DNA of 64,000 nt from Legionellaceae bacterium (lineage in GTDB: Bacteria > Pseudomonadota > Gammaproteobacteria > Legionellales > Legionellaceae): NCBI GenBank assembly GCA_029213075.1, contig JARGPO010000048.1, positions 33,318 to 97,317 of the forward strand, read 5' to 3'. Positions 41,002 through 50,296 of this stretch are shown here, piece by piece. The notes below the pieces were generated by a model. That model worked only from the letters and a program-made list of their open reading frames with translations. It made no database searches and was not told the origin of the DNA. Within the stretch, counting starts at the first letter, position 1. The number at the start of each line of letters is the position of its first letter. The position numbers and the translations under genes are program-made.

Positions 41002-41967
41002 CTATAACCACTTCTTATGCTTGAAATACTTAAAAGGCGCCCAAGCCGCAAAGAACATTAGTCCAATTGCAACCGCATACCCGTATCGCCAAGAAAGCTC
41101 TGGAATAAACTTAAAGTTCATACCATAAATACTTGCTATCAAAGTTGGGGGAAGAAAAATAACCGCCGCCACCGAAAATATTTTAATAATATTATTTTGT
41201 TCAATACTAACCAACCCCAAAGTTGCATCTAACAAAAAGCTTACTTTGGTAGACAGAAAGTGAGTATGATGACTTAGAGAAAGAATATCTTTACGTAGAG
41301 TTGCAAGTTTAGCCTTGTTATCTTTATCTACCCTGCCCCCCGCCACTTGCGTTAAATATGCAACAAGGCGGTTAAAGGTAACTAAACTCTCCTGAGTTTT
41401 AGTATTTAAATCACTACTAGCAGCTATTTCTTGCAATAACTTCCGATAATCTCGACTACCCTCTGTATCACGGGCATGAAAAATTTTCTTTGAGAACTCA
41501 TCTACCCCATGGCCAATGTACTCCAAAATATCAGCTAGCCTATCAACAGTTACCTCAAGTACCTCGATTAATAAACCAAGAGCATCATCATAGGTATGTC
41601 CCATTTTCTTAACTCGAGACTTAAATAAAACAAAGGAACGTGGTTCAATATAACGGATAGTAATTAAATGATTTGCAGTTAGAATAAACGTAACTGGATC
41701 AAGTGTTGGGTTAGGAGAATCTGAATCTGAAATCATAGCCGCCGTCATGAATAAAGTATCATTTTCAACATACAATCGACTGGATAACTCAATCTCGACC
41801 ATTTCGGCTCGAGAGGGAATTTTAAAACCTAAATATTCCTCAATAGCTGTATATTCCTGTGCAGATGGAGAAACCATATCGACCCAAATAGAGTCTTTAA
41901 TTAGTTCCGCATTATCACTATCAATATCACCTTGCTGAAATCCATGTTTATTTAAAAAAGTCAGCAT
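41002..41967 (-). CDS. corA: CorA-type divalent cation channel
   Basis: A 321-aa inner-membrane Mg2+ (Co2+/Ni2+) channel subunit. A large cytosolic N-terminal domain of alpha/beta then long-helix type leads to two C-terminal transmembrane helices. The signature YGMNFKFIPEL lies in the periplasmic loop between them (IIKIFSVAAVIFLPPTLIAS and YGYAVAIGLMFFAAWAPF). The ATG with AAGGAG 8 bases upstream is preferred over one 21 bases earlier. Monocistronic; its downstream side carries the tandem dyad array. Confidence 0.93.
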   Translation of the reverse strand: MLTFLNKHGFQQGDIDSDNAELIKDSIWVDMVSPSAQEYTAIEEYLGFKIPSRAEMVEIELSSRLYVENDTLFMTAAMISDSDSPNPTLDPVTFILTANHLITIRYIEPRSFVLFKSRVKKMGHTYDDALGLLIEVLEVTVDRLADILEYIGHGVDEFSKKIFHARDTEGSRDYRKLLQEIAASSDLNTKTQESLVTFNRLVAYLTQVAGGRVDKDNKAKLATLRKDILSLSHHTHFLSTKVSFLLDATLGLVSIEQNNIIKIFSVAAVIFLPPTLIASIYGMNFKFIPELSWRYGYAVAIGLMFFAAWAPFKYFKHKKWL

Positions 41968-42108
41968 AACCAAGCTCCTTGCCTGCAAGTTTTTAGTAAA
42001 AATCTCTGTATTAAATTAGTTGTACTTTAGTTAATATACGAAATACAATTGAGCATTTCAATTTAAATAAATTTTACTGGATAAAATAATCACACAGGAA
42101 GAGGGACT

Positions 42109-43359
42109 ATGAAGAAAATATGGATAGCAGCAACCTTTGATACTAAATTCATAGAAGCTAATTACTTAAAGGATTTACTCTTAGAATTAAACCTACCAGT
42201 AATGACCGCAGACATTTCAACATCAACAAACCATAATTTTTCAACAGATATCAGCGCTAAGACTATCGCGAGTTTTCATGAAGAAAGCATTGAAAAAGTA
42301 TTTTGTGGTGATAGGGGAAAATCTGTTAGCGCCATGGAATCTGCTTTCACAAAATTTGTATTATCTAGAAATGATATTGGAGCAATAATTGGTATTGGTG
42401 GCTCAGGAGGAACATCAATAATAACTCCAGCCATGCAGGCCCTGCCAATTGGACTACCAAAAATAATGTTGTCAACTATGGCTTCAGGAGATGTAAGCAA
42501 CTATATCGGCGCTAGTGACATATCTATGATGTATTCTGTAACTGACTTTGTCGGTTTAAACAGTATTTCAAGAAAAATTCTTGCCAATGCTGCAGGGGCA
42601 ATTTCTGGAGCATTCATCCAGTCAAGCAAAAAAAACATCATCACAAATGATAGAGAAGCAATTGGCATTACCATGTTTGGGGTCACAACAGCTTGTGTCC
42701 AACAAATAAAAGAACGTTTGGATAAGCATTATGATTGTATCGTCTTTCACGCTACAGGTACTGGCGGACAATCAATGGAAAAATTATTAGATAATGGTTT
42801 TTTCAAAGGTATCCTCGATATAACGACAACTGAGGTTTGTGACTACATGTTTGGTGGCGTTCTAGCTTGTAGTGAAGATCGATTTGGTGCAATAGCTAGA
42901 ACTAAAAAGCCAGCTGTAATTTCCTGCGGCGCACTTGATATGGTGAATTTTGGGGCGATCTCATCTATTCCTGATAAGTACAAAAAAAGACTATTATACA
43001 AGCATAACTCTGATGTTACATTAATGCGTACAAACCCAGAGGAAAATCATCAAATCGGCGAATTTATCGCAAATAAACTTAATCAGTGTCAAGGGCCAAT
43101 CCGCTTGATAATACCTGAAGCAGGATTATCTGCATTAGATGACATAAATATGCCTTTTTGGAACCCAAAAGCCAATGAAGCGCTATTCTCATCACTAGAA
43201 AAAAATCTAATTCAAACAAATAACCGCAAAATAATTCGCACACCATCCCACATAAACTCTCAAGAATTTGTAGATGTTGCTCTTAAACAGTTTGCAGAAA
43301 TAATGATTAATGAAAAAGCCAATCAAAAGGAATTAGAATGCCTAAATTTAACCGAATAG
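42109..43359 (+). CDS. Tm-1-like ATP-binding protein (UPF0261)
   Basis: A 416-aa soluble protein of the UPF0261 family, related to the N-terminal domain of the tomato Tm-1 resistance protein. It starts [20 protein letters not shown] (family pattern ATxDTK) and contains [20 protein letters not shown] and [17 protein letters not shown]. It also has [16 protein letters not shown] and [10 protein letters not shown]. The family binds ATP, but the bacterial reaction is unknown. It overlaps the next gene, the usual partner, by 22 bases. In plants and fungi both domains are fused. Confidence 0.9.
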   Translation: MKKIWIAATFDTKFIEANYLKDLLLELNLPVMTADISTSTNHNFSTDISAKTIASFHEESIEKVFCGDRGKSVSAMESAFTKFVLSRNDIGAIIGIGGSGGTSIITPAMQALPIGLPKIMLSTMASGDVSNYIGASDISMMYSVTDFVGLNSISRKILANAAGAISGAFIQSSKKNIITNDREAIGITMFGVTTACVQQIKERLDKHYDCIVFHATGTGGQSMEKLLDNGFFKGILDITTTEVCDYMFGGVLACSEDRFGAIARTKKPAVISCGALDMVNFGAISSIPDKYKKRLLYKHNSDVTLMRTNPEENHQIGEFIANKLNQCQGPIRLIIPEAGLSALDDINMPFWNPKANEALFSSLEKNLIQTNNRKIIRTPSHINSQEFVDVALKQFAEIMINEKANQKELECLNLTE

Positions 43360-44168
43360 AACTCTTAAATAAATTTCACAAAATGATTCAAGAAAAGCGC
43401 CCTATCATCGGCGGAGGAGCCGGTACTGGTTTATCTGCTAAATGCGAAGAAGAAGGCGATATTGATCTTATAATTATATACAATTCGGGGCGATATAGAA
43501 TGGCTGGTCGCGGATCACTTGCTGGTTTACTTGCTTATGGAAATGCTAATGAGATTGTCCTTGATATGGCAAATGAAGTTTTACCTGTAGTTAAAAGCAC
43601 TCCTGTTCTTGCAGGAGTAAATGGTACAGACCCCTTCTGCCTATTTGATAACTTTCTCGATAAGCTACAAGAGGTTGGTTTTACAGGCGTACAAAATTTT
43701 CCGACTGTTGGCTTAATTGATGGCACATTTAGAGCTAATCTTGAAGAAACTGGGATGGGATATCAACTTGAAGTAGACATGATTAATATGGCTCATAATA
43801 AAGGACTACTCACAACTCCTTATGTTTTCGATGAGTCACAAGCAATTGCGATGACAAATGCTGGCGCAGATATAATTGTGATTCACATGGGTCTTACAAC
43901 TGGCGGAACAATCGGTGCAAATACAGCGCTAAGTTTGGAAGATTGCTCTAATCGCATCAATAGCATAGCCGATGCAGCAATGAATATCCGTGACAATATA
44001 ATTATTCTGTGTCATGGTGGACCAATTGCTAGACCAGAAGATGTTATGTATATATTGCAGTCATGCAAAAACTGTCACGGTTTTTTTGGAGCAAGTTCAA
44101 TGGAAAGACTTCCTACAGAACAAGCTATATCAACGCAAACAAAGGCGTTTAAAAACCTACATTTATAA
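43338..44168 (+). CDS. TIM-barrel partner of the Tm-1-like protein (PEP hydrolase-like)
   Basis: A 276-aa TIM-barrel protein of the phosphoenolpyruvate-hydrolase-like family, corresponding to the C-terminal half of Tm-1. Visible are [51 protein letters not shown] and [13 protein letters not shown]. The barrel ends in [15 protein letters not shown] and a [12 protein letters not shown] segment. It is translationally coupled to the upstream gene. The metabolic role is not established; the glycine-rich loops suit binding of a phosphorylated ligand. Confidence 0.88.
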   Translation: MPKFNRIELLNKFHKMIQEKRPIIGGGAGTGLSAKCEEEGDIDLIIIYNSGRYRMAGRGSLAGLLAYGNANEIVLDMANEVLPVVKSTPVLAGVNGTDPFCLFDNFLDKLQEVGFTGVQNFPTVGLIDGTFRANLEETGMGYQLEVDMINMAHNKGLLTTPYVFDESQAIAMTNAGADIIVIHMGLTTGGTIGANTALSLEDCSNRINSIADAAMNIRDNIIILCHGGPIARPEDVMYILQSCKNCHGFFGASSMERLPTEQAISTQTKAFKNLHL

Positions 44169-44178
44169 AAGGAGATTT

Positions 44179-44643
44179 ATGATGTCCCACACTGTACACA
44201 CTACTGAAATTATTAGCGCTCCTGTTGAGAAAGTATGGAAAATAATGCGTGACTTCAATGGGTTAGCAACATACCATCCGGCTATTAAAAATAGCATCAT
44301 TGAGGGAGCTGACCAATCAGAAAAAATCGGTAGTATTCGTCACCTTACACTAGCTGACTCAGGTTTTGTCCGAGAAGAGTTGCTAATGTTTGAAGATAAA
44401 AAATATACTTTTGCATATTCCATACTCGAAAGCAGTTTGCCTATTGAAAACTATACCGCTTGTGTAAAGCTAACACCAAGTTCAACCAATAAACAAACAA
44501 TTTGTGAGTGGTGGGCAGATTTTGACGTAGTAAATGCGGACCGTGATGAAATAGTCGAATTAATAGCAACTGGAGTTTTTAAAGCTGGATTTATGGCTGT
44601 TGCGGAGAAAATTGCCCAAATGGCAGAAATAGCTTACCACTAA
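44179..44643 (+). CDS. SRPBCC (START-like) family protein
   Basis: A 154-aa helix-grip-fold protein of the polyketide-cyclase/Bet v 1-like superfamily: TTEIISAPVEKVWKIMRDFN, the hydrophobic-cavity strands and a long C-terminal helix (FKAGFMAVAEKIAQMAEIA). Such proteins bind hydrophobic ligands, and some are cyclases. It starts at tandem ATGs with AAAGGAG just upstream. A longer frame reading back into the previous gene is not supported. It follows the TIM-barrel gene by 10 bases, so the three genes form one operon ending in the terminator at 44.7 kb. Confidence 0.85.
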   Translation: MMSHTVHTTEIISAPVEKVWKIMRDFNGLATYHPAIKNSIIEGADQSEKIGSIRHLTLADSGFVREELLMFEDKKYTFAYSILESSLPIENYTACVKLTPSSTNKQTICEWWADFDVVNADRDEIVELIATGVFKAGFMAVAEKIAQMAEIAYH

Positions 44644-44688
44644 CTTTTTTAAAATGAGGTAAAACAATCAGTGATACAAAAAACAACA

Positions 44689-44719
44689 AAAAGCCGGCTA
44701 TTATTTCAATCGGTTTTTG
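44689..44719. terminator. Bidirectional-looking Rho-independent terminator
   Basis: AAAAAGCCG pairs with CGGTTTTT with one bulged G, and the loop is A+T-rich. The A tract on the left and the T tract on the right are typical of an intrinsic terminator. It closes the Tm-1/TIM/SRPBCC operon. Confidence 0.65.
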
Positions 44720-44777
44720 TCTTGGACTTTTATTGTTGCCCACATGATTCCATTACGACATAAATAGCATTTATATC

Positions 44778-44806
44778 TTGCAACAGAGACGATTATTTGA
44801 TATAAA
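44778..44806 (+). promoter_or_regulatory. Sigma-70 promoter of rpmB-rpmG
   Basis: TTGCAA (44778-44783), a 17-base spacer and TATAAA (44801-44806) match the vegetative consensus well. They lie 38 bases before the rpmB start codon. Confidence 0.65.
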
Positions 44807-44843
44807 ATGCAACCTATTATGTTTGACACTTTGGAGCGACATT

Positions 44844-45080
44844 ATGTCACGAGTATGCCAGGTTACTGGAAAAAGGCCTATTACTGGTAATAACGTATCA
44901 CACGCTAATAACCGTACTAAAAGACGTTTTCTTCCTAACATCCAAAAACATCGTTATTGGGTTGAAGCTGAAAATAGATTTGTATCCCTTCGTTTAAGTA
45001 CTAAAGGAATGCGAATTATTGATAAGCTAGGAATTGAAGCTGTATTAAAAAAATTACGCGCTAATGGCGAAAAAATTTAA
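44844..45080 (+). CDS. rpmB: 50S ribosomal protein L28
   Basis: A 78-aa basic protein: [20 protein letters not shown], then [12 protein letters not shown] and [15 protein letters not shown], as in all gammaproteobacterial L28. The ATG at 44844 has GGAG 8 bases upstream. The upstream in-frame extension runs through the promoter and is rejected. CxxC zinc ligands of some L28 forms are not present. Followed by rpmG 16 bases later, the standard order. Confidence 0.98.
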   Translation: MSRVCQVTGKRPITGNNVSHANNRTKRRFLPNIQKHRYWVEAENRFVSLRLSTKGMRIIDKLGIEAVLKKLRANGEKI

Positions 45081-45096
45081 TTAAAGGGGAACTATT

Positions 45097-45261
45097 GTGG
45101 CCGCCGTCACCGTTAAAGTAAAAATGGAGTCCAGTGCTGGAACTGGGTACTATAAAACAACAACCAAGAATCCTCGTAACCATCCTGAAAAAATGGAGCT
45201 TATGATGTATGATCCTGTGGTTCGTAAACATGTTCTTTTCAGAGAAAAGAAAGTTAAATAA
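45097..45261 (+). CDS. rpmG: 50S ribosomal protein L33
   Basis: A 54-aa protein starting at GTG with AAAGGGGA upstream. It reads [20 protein letters not shown] and continues [19 protein letters not shown], ending in the conserved [12 protein letters not shown]. The CxxC motifs of the zinc form are absent, as in E. coli L33. It is the second gene of the rpmB-rpmG operon. Confidence 0.97.
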   Translation: MAAVTVKVKMESSAGTGYYKTTTKNPRNHPEKMELMMYDPVVRKHVLFREKKVK

Positions 45262-45344
45262 TCAAAATTTATTTGGATATTTAACTAACTAATGCAAATA
45301 GCTAGTCTAAACTGTGTTATATATACATATAAAATCTATACTGG

Positions 45345-45405
45345 TTACAATAGTCAAACTATACTAGTTCAGAACTAGTCAACTATTGTAACTGGTGTTT
45401 TGTTT
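45345..45405 (+). terminator. Nested hairpin followed by a T-rich tract after rpmG
   Basis: An outer stem TTACAATAGT/ACTATTGTAA (45345-45354 with 45382-45391) encloses an inner perfect stem ACTAGTTC/GAACTAGT (45363-45379, one-base loop). GTGTTTTGTTTATT follows. It probably terminates rpmB-rpmG. It also lies about 45 bases before hpf's leader, so a regulatory role there is possible. Confidence 0.5.
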
Positions 45406-45447
45406 ATTCCATATATAAACTGACTTAAATAAGAAATGGAGAGCATT

Positions 45448-45741
45448 ATGAAAATTAATTTCACAGGTCACGGTGTAGATGTCACGCCGGCGCTACAATC
45501 ATTTGCAGAGGAAAAGTTTCATAAACTAGAAAAACATTTCAGCCGAATTACAGCAATTCACGTTACTTTCAGCGTCCAAAAACACAGACAAATTGCTGAA
45601 GCAACTATCCTTGTGCTCAAAAATGAGTTACATGCTAGTTCTGAATCTGATATAATGTACACAGCTATTGATTTATTAGTAGATAAATTAGATAAGCAGC
45701 TTATTAAGTATAAAGAAAAAATGAGTGATCACCGCGAATAA
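45448..45741 (+). CDS. hpf: Short ribosome hibernation-promoting factor
   Basis: A 97-aa protein of the short HPF/YfiA family: MKINFTGHGVDVTPALQSFA, EEKFHKLEKHFSRITAIHV and the central VQKHRQIAEATILV strand. It binds the 30S decoding centre and promotes 100S dimers in stationary phase. The ATG with TGGAG 8 bases upstream is chosen; the frame opens 12 bases earlier. In most Gammaproteobacteria rpoN is immediately upstream, but here rpmG is. Confidence 0.94.
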   Translation: MKINFTGHGVDVTPALQSFAEEKFHKLEKHFSRITAIHVTFSVQKHRQIAEATILVLKNELHASSESDIMYTAIDLLVDKLDKQLIKYKEKMSDHRE

Positions 45742-45920
45742 AAAGTGCTGAGAATATTTTTTTCTATAGAGTAAGCTGTAGTTAATTCATCTCTATAGCA
45801 CCACTGTGATACAGCAATAATTTTTAATAAATGTATAGTTTAGCTAAAGTTATTGTTAATTTACAGTGGTCAAATAAGTCCAACTTAACATTACAATTAT
45901 ATTCTATTACGGCTTTAATT

Positions 45921-46379
45921 ATGACATTTCATGATATCCTAAATACGAATAATATATGCATTGACTCAACTTCAACGAGTAAATCTGCAGTATTACTTGG
46001 TATTAGTAAACTTCTAAATTGCTGCTTCCCTGAATTAAACCATCAAGAGTTATTCCAAGCATACTGGGAACGAGAAAACTTAGGTAGCACAACTATTGGT
46101 CACGGGATTCTTATTCCTCACATATGTCTTCCATCGATTAATTCAACTTACGCTTGTTTTGTAAAGCTAGATAACCCGGTTAACTTTGATGCAGATGACA
46201 AGCAACCTATTGATCTGGTTTTTGGCCTAGCATCATCAATAGTTGACCCTGATAAGCACTTGCAACTATTATCAAGAATAGTAACCATTTTTAAAGATCC
46301 AGAATTTGTTACAAAATGTCGTAGTGCGGATACTACTACGGATTTGTATAATCTACTAACCAAGGAAACGGTCACTTAA
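45921..46379 (+). CDS. ptsN: PTS nitrogen-regulatory EIIA (PtsN)
   Basis: The 152-aa EIIA-Ntr domain protein has its phosphorylated histidine in GHGILIPHICLPS. Family strands PIDLVFGLAS and LQLLSRIVTIFKDPEFV are also present. The ATG at 45921 gives the expected family start (MTFHDILNTNNICID); a frame opening 90 bases earlier has no family match. No good ribosome-binding site is visible. It receives phosphate from NPr (next gene) in a regulatory chain controlling K+ and stress responses. Confidence 0.93.
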   Translation: MTFHDILNTNNICIDSTSTSKSAVLLGISKLLNCCFPELNHQELFQAYWERENLGSTTIGHGILIPHICLPSINSTYACFVKLDNPVNFDADDKQPIDLVFGLASSIVDPDKHLQLLSRIVTIFKDPEFVTKCRSADTTTDLYNLLTKETVT

Positions 46380-46381
46380 CT

Positions 46382-46651
46382 ATGAAAGAATTAAAAGTAA
46401 CTATTATCAATAAGTTAGGTTTGCACGCACGCGCATCTGCCAAATTCGTATCTACAGCGGGACGATTTCAAAGTAAACTAGATGTGACTAAAGAGGCCAA
46501 AACTATCAATGGTAAGAGCATAATGGGGGTTATGATGCTTGCAGCTAGTAAAGGTAGTGAACTTCTGCTGGCGGTTGATGGTCCAGATGAGGATGACATG
46601 ATGAACGCGATTGTTAATCTTATCAATAATAAATTCGGTGAAGGCGAGTAG
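46382..46651 (+). CDS. ptsO: HPr-like phosphocarrier NPr
   Basis: The 89-aa HPr-fold protein has the phosphorylation site KLGLHARASAKFV (His15) and the NGKSIMGVMMLAASKG helix. It starts 2 bases after the ptsN stop. rapZ, which normally lies between ptsN and ptsO, is absent. It could serve as the sole HPr of the cell. Only the PTS-Ntr context, not sugar transport genes, is seen. Confidence 0.93.
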   Translation: MKELKVTIINKLGLHARASAKFVSTAGRFQSKLDVTKEAKTINGKSIMGVMMLAASKGSELLLAVDGPDEDDMMNAIVNLINNKFGEGE

Positions 46652-46685
46652 CCTAGCTTCCACTCTTTTAGAATTTTTTTAAAGA

Positions 46686-46822
46686 CGTCGTTGCGAAGTG
46701 CGCGGCACTAAAGCAATCCAGATCGATGTTTTTATGAAGAACGATCTGGATTGCTTCGCTAACTCTCGCAACGACGAATTTTATTGCAAATAAATGTTCA
46801 AAATTTAGATGCGATTGCCCTG
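46686..46822. repeat. MITE-family copy, left end lost
   Basis: The centre is a long imperfect palindrome: GTCGTTGCGA...AGCAATCCAGATCG on the left and CGATCTGGATTGCTTCGC...TCGCAACGAC on the right. The right end, AGATGCGATTGCCCTG, matches the terminus of the 50.3-kb copy. No left CAGGGCAA terminus or target duplication is visible. It follows the ptsO stop by 34 bases. Confidence 0.75.
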
Positions 46823-46823
46823 A

Positions 46824-47068
46824 TATGATGATTTTGCTTCACAAGTTAAGAGTCTGTACCATGATGTAAGTAAAAAACTAAGACATCAGACTCCATCAGT
46901 TCAAACAAGAGACGAACAAAATAGTCCTTTTAAATTGCAACCAGCACCCCAAAGAATGGAAAAAAGCAAGCAGAAGAAGAAAAAGTAAGAGAAGATGAAA
47001 AATTAAAACCACCTAAGTGTGGTAGATGTAGCAGGGAACATTTTGGGTTATGCCCTCCAAAACCATAA
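46824..47068 (+). pseudogene. Decayed gene fragment with a C-terminal zinc-knuckle-like motif
   Basis: Directly after the MITE a frame without a start codon runs about 50 codons (SLYHDVSKKLRHQTPS and following), ending at a stop inside a Lys-rich stretch. A shift of frame there continues through an acidic/basic stretch to KPPKCGRCSREHFGLCPPKP and a stop at 47066-47068. The CGRCSREHFGLC pattern (C-x2-C-x3-H-x3-C) resembles a zinc knuckle. The lack of a start, the frame change and the adjacent insertion suggest a gene truncated by the element. Low confidence that it was ever this exact product. Confidence 0.35.
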
Positions 47069-47205
47069 CTAGAGTATATGCGGAAATGTCATTATCAAGA
47101 AAAACTACCAGATAAATTACCGACACTCCACATTTGAGAACATATCGTCCAATGGACTTCAAAACAATTTCAATATAACAACAAATGTTTCTGCTCGGCT
47201 AGACG

Positions 47206-47964
47206 TTACTTTTTCTTCCTGGCGCGCCGAATAGCTTGGCGCCTTTTTCTAACACGCTGCAGCGCAATCAATGTTTTGACTGGTCCTGAAGATGCATAAG
47301 CAAGAGATGCAAGGAACAAGACTAGTGATGGATTAGCCGCAATTGCTACAAAAAGCAAAACTATGACCAAAACATACATAAAAGGAATTTTACCCTTTGC
47401 GTCTAACTCTTTAAAGCTGTTATAACGAATATTGCTCACCATTAAAATTGCACACGCTAAAGCGACAATTGCGGCAAGTATAGAAATAAGAGGCTGCAAA
47501 ACCCAGCCATTGTGCGTACAAAGCCATGCAAATGATGCCATCAATGCACCTGCAAGTGTACAGCTTAACCCTTGAAAATAACGCTTATCAGCCGTTTCAA
47601 TCTGCGTATTGAATCTTGCCAGTCGCAAAGCAACCGCCGCTGTGTAAATAAAAGCTACCAACCACCCTACTTTTCCAAGCGTGTGTAAGGTCCAACTATA
47701 AAACAATAATGCAGGTGCAACCCCAAAAGTCACCATATCAGATAGGCTATCGTATTCAGCCCCAAATGATGTTTGGGTATTAGTCATCCTGGCAACTCTA
47801 CCATCCAATCCATCTGCCACCATGCCAATAAAAATAGCAATAACAGCGGTCTCATAATGAGCCTGCATGGAGGCAACAATTGAATAAAAGGCTGCAAACA
47901 GACTACCCGTTGTAAACAAATTGGGTAATAAATATATTCCTGAACGGCGAGTTTTGGCTTTCAC
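47206..47964 (-). CDS. pssA: CDP-diacylglycerol-serine O-phosphatidyltransferase
   Basis: The 252-aa integral membrane enzyme makes phosphatidylserine, the precursor of phosphatidylethanolamine. It has the CDP-alcohol phosphatidyltransferase motif DGLDGRVARMTNTQTSFGAE then YDSLSD (DGx2ARx8Gx3Dx3D). About six to eight hydrophobic helices and a very basic C-terminus follow. It is the membrane-type PssA, not the phospholipase-D-type enzyme of E. coli. Monocistronic. Confidence 0.92.
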   Translation of the reverse strand: MKAKTRRSGIYLLPNLFTTGSLFAAFYSIVASMQAHYETAVIAIFIGMVADGLDGRVARMTNTQTSFGAEYDSLSDMVTFGVAPALLFYSWTLHTLGKVGWLVAFIYTAAVALRLARFNTQIETADKRYFQGLSCTLAGALMASFAWLCTHNGWVLQPLISILAAIVALACAILMVSNIRYNSFKELDAKGKIPFMYVLVIVLLFVAIAANPSLVLFLASLAYASSGPVKTLIALQRVRKRRQAIRRARKKK

Positions 47965-48058
47965 TAATTAAATCCTAGTAATGTACGACACAATATCCTA
48001 CCATATTAGGGTAATTTTTCAATATAATTGAACCAAACACTGGATATTAAACGTCCCT

Positions 48059-49204
48059 ATGCAGAATAATCTTAGATATAAGAAGGCTAAACAAATAACC
48101 CTAATTGGCGGGTTAATTAATATATTGTTAGGATTGGCAAAAGTTATAGGTGGAATAGCTTTTCATTCACATGCTCTAGTAGCTGATGGAGTTCACTCTT
48201 TTTCAGACCTATTCACTGACGGGATGGTTCTACTTGCCTCAAAATATGGCAGCCAAGAAGCTGACGACAATCATCCTTATGGGCATCAAAAAATTGAAAC
48301 AGCGGCAACATTACTACTAGCTATGTTACTAGTTTTAGCAGGTTTTGGTATAGCTTGGGACTCTATCGATGTAATTCTAGAACATCGAGAAAGCGCACCA
48401 AGTTTTTATTCTTTGCCAATTGCTCTGATTTCAATTATTGCTAATGAATTATTATTTCACGCAACAAATAAAGTTGGTAGAGAAATAAACTCCCCTCTTC
48501 TAATAGCTAATGCATGGCACCACCGTTCAGATGCTGCATCTTCTGGTGTTGTTTTACTAGGGCTTACAGGGGCCTTATTTGGATTCAAACTATTAGATCC
48601 AATTGCCGCTATTATTATTGGGGCAATGATAATAAAAATGGGTATATCCTACGGATGGAATAGTGTTAAAGAATTAGTAGATACGGGCATAGGTAAAGAA
48701 AAAACTCTAGAAATTGAAAATATTAGCAAAAGTGTCAATGGTGTTCAGCGTATCCATCAACTTCGAAGTAGAATGATGGGCAAAGATATATTCTTGGATG
48801 TGCATATTTTAGTATCTCCATACATATCAGTATCTGAAGGACATCACATAGCTCAAGCCGTTCATCATAAATTGATGAACGGCATAAAACAAATCAAAGA
48901 TGTTACAATCCATGTTGACCCTGAAGACGATGAAGTCTGCTCACCATCCCTGATGCTGCCTAGTCGCCATACACTTGAAGAGTTAATGATAAATAAGTGG
49001 CAAACTAACTTCCCAGCAATCAAGTATTGGACCATTCACTATTTAGATGGGAAAATATCTATCGACTTAGTAATTGATAAAAACTTTGAACAATGGAAAA
49101 ATTTATCAGATCAGATAAAAAATGACATGCTTGTAGAGCCAAATATTAGTATAATTAATTTCTTAACAAACCAAGAAAAGTTGTCTGCACAAAAAGACAG
49201 TTAA
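48059..49204 (+). CDS. Cation diffusion facilitator (FieF/CzcD-type) transporter
   Basis: The 381-aa inner-membrane metal/H+ antiporter has TM helices with HALVADGVHSFSDLFTDG (metal site HxxxD...D), then DNHPYGHQKIE. The HHRSDAASSG in TM5 supplies the second HxxxD half-site. The C-terminal cytosolic domain includes VHILVSPYISVSEGHHIA and HVDPEDDEV. An additional about 80 residues at the C-terminus are unusual. It exports Zn2+, Fe2+ or related ions. The ZIP importer gene follows 42 bases later, so both face the same metal pool. Confidence 0.92.
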   Translation: MQNNLRYKKAKQITLIGGLINILLGLAKVIGGIAFHSHALVADGVHSFSDLFTDGMVLLASKYGSQEADDNHPYGHQKIETAATLLLAMLLVLAGFGIAWDSIDVILEHRESAPSFYSLPIALISIIANELLFHATNKVGREINSPLLIANAWHHRSDAASSGVVLLGLTGALFGFKLLDPIAAIIIGAMIIKMGISYGWNSVKELVDTGIGKEKTLEIENISKSVNGVQRIHQLRSRMMGKDIFLDVHILVSPYISVSEGHHIAQAVHHKLMNGIKQIKDVTIHVDPEDDEVCSPSLMLPSRHTLEELMINKWQTNFPAIKYWTIHYLDGKISIDLVIDKNFEQWKNLSDQIKNDMLVEPNISIINFLTNQEKLSAQKDS

Positions 49205-49246
49205 AATCTTAATAACTATGGCTAAATTACAGCACTGAGGAACAAC

Positions 49247-49999
49247 ATGGTAGGCGGAGATTTAAAGTTATTTTTTTCACTTAGTATTTTTATTGTCATA
49301 ATAATTGCTGGATGGTACCCGTTCAAAAAGCGCCTTAAAAACGACCATGCTGATTTCCCAATAGGAGAAACACTAGCAACAGGTGTTTTTTTAGGTGCAG
49401 CATTACTTCATCTGCTACCTGAAGCAGATTCTATGCTTAATAAAATGGGGTACAAATACCCTTTTGCCTATTTATTGTGTGGGCTAACCTTCTTAATTTT
49501 TTTATGGTTTGAGCATTTGGGCAAGGAACTATACCAGCATAAAAATAGCCAACACCCCTCCTTCGCACTTCTTGCTTGGATCATGCTATCAATTCATTCA
49601 TTAGTCTTGGCTACAGCGTTAGGGTTTAGCGATAATTACTCCATAGCTATTATGCTCTATTTAGCAATTATAACTCATAAATGGGCAGAGAGTTTTGCAA
49701 TATCTGTACAGCTAAATAAAAGCTCACTTCCTAATAAAATAAATGTTATTCTTTTTACAGTATTTTCACTAATGACTCCCGTTGGTGTATACCTAGGTTG
49801 GTATCTTGAACATGAATTTACAACCAACTCCATGGTTGATCCTATTTTAGTTTCCGTATCAGCAGGAACATTTCTATATCTAGGAACCTTACATGGCTTG
49901 GAGAGATGTGTGATGGTGCAAAGATGCTGCAACTTAAAATATTTTAGTTTTGTTATTATCGGATTTCTATTAATGGCATCTGTCGCGCTTTATACCTAA
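49247..49999 (+). CDS. ZIP-family metal transporter
   Basis: A 250-aa membrane protein with about seven or eight helices. TM4 carries SIHSLVLATALGFS and TM5 carries ITHKWAESFAIS, corresponding to the HSxxxG and HKxxE metal-site motifs of ZIP transporters. GAALLHLLPEAD near the N-terminus is also family-typical. It is expected to bring Zn2+ or Fe2+ into the cytoplasm. GAGG lies 6 bases before the ATG. Probably co-transcribed with the CDF gene, pairing export with import. Confidence 0.88.
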   Translation: MVGGDLKLFFSLSIFIVIIIAGWYPFKKRLKNDHADFPIGETLATGVFLGAALLHLLPEADSMLNKMGYKYPFAYLLCGLTFLIFLWFEHLGKELYQHKNSQHPSFALLAWIMLSIHSLVLATALGFSDNYSIAIMLYLAIITHKWAESFAISVQLNKSSLPNKINVILFTVFSLMTPVGVYLGWYLEHEFTTNSMVDPILVSVSAGTFLYLGTLHGLERCVMVQRCCNLKYFSFVIIGFLLMASVALYT

Positions 50000-50296
50000 A
50001 GTAACGATTATTAACTCAACACACACGCCAGACTTGAAGTTGATTTTTAAAGAATTAGAACTAACAGACGGTGTTTCATTTCTAAAAGGTAACCACTTTC
50101 CTGTGCAACTAATAAAAAAGTTTTCAAAAACGACGATGGTAGCGAAGGAATTCTTAACCGGTAGATATAAGTTGTTTCTGCGTTGTCTCAGGAGTCTAGA
50201 TCGTTGCCGTATATTTTTAGCTTTTTATTTAGATGAAAATTTTATATTCACCACTTGAATTCTTATATTTAAAACCAATATAAAAAATATGAGAAG

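Noticed and set aside
43338..44643. SRPBCC protein starting at 44014 with a 55-residue N-terminal extension
   Set aside because: The extension is an alternative frame of the TIM-barrel gene; the strong AAAGGAG site and tandem ATGs at 44179 mark the real start.
50034..50258. 74-codon open frame after the ZIP gene
   Set aside because: Starts at TTG without a Shine-Dalgarno sequence and resembles no family; could be a decayed gene but support is too weak.
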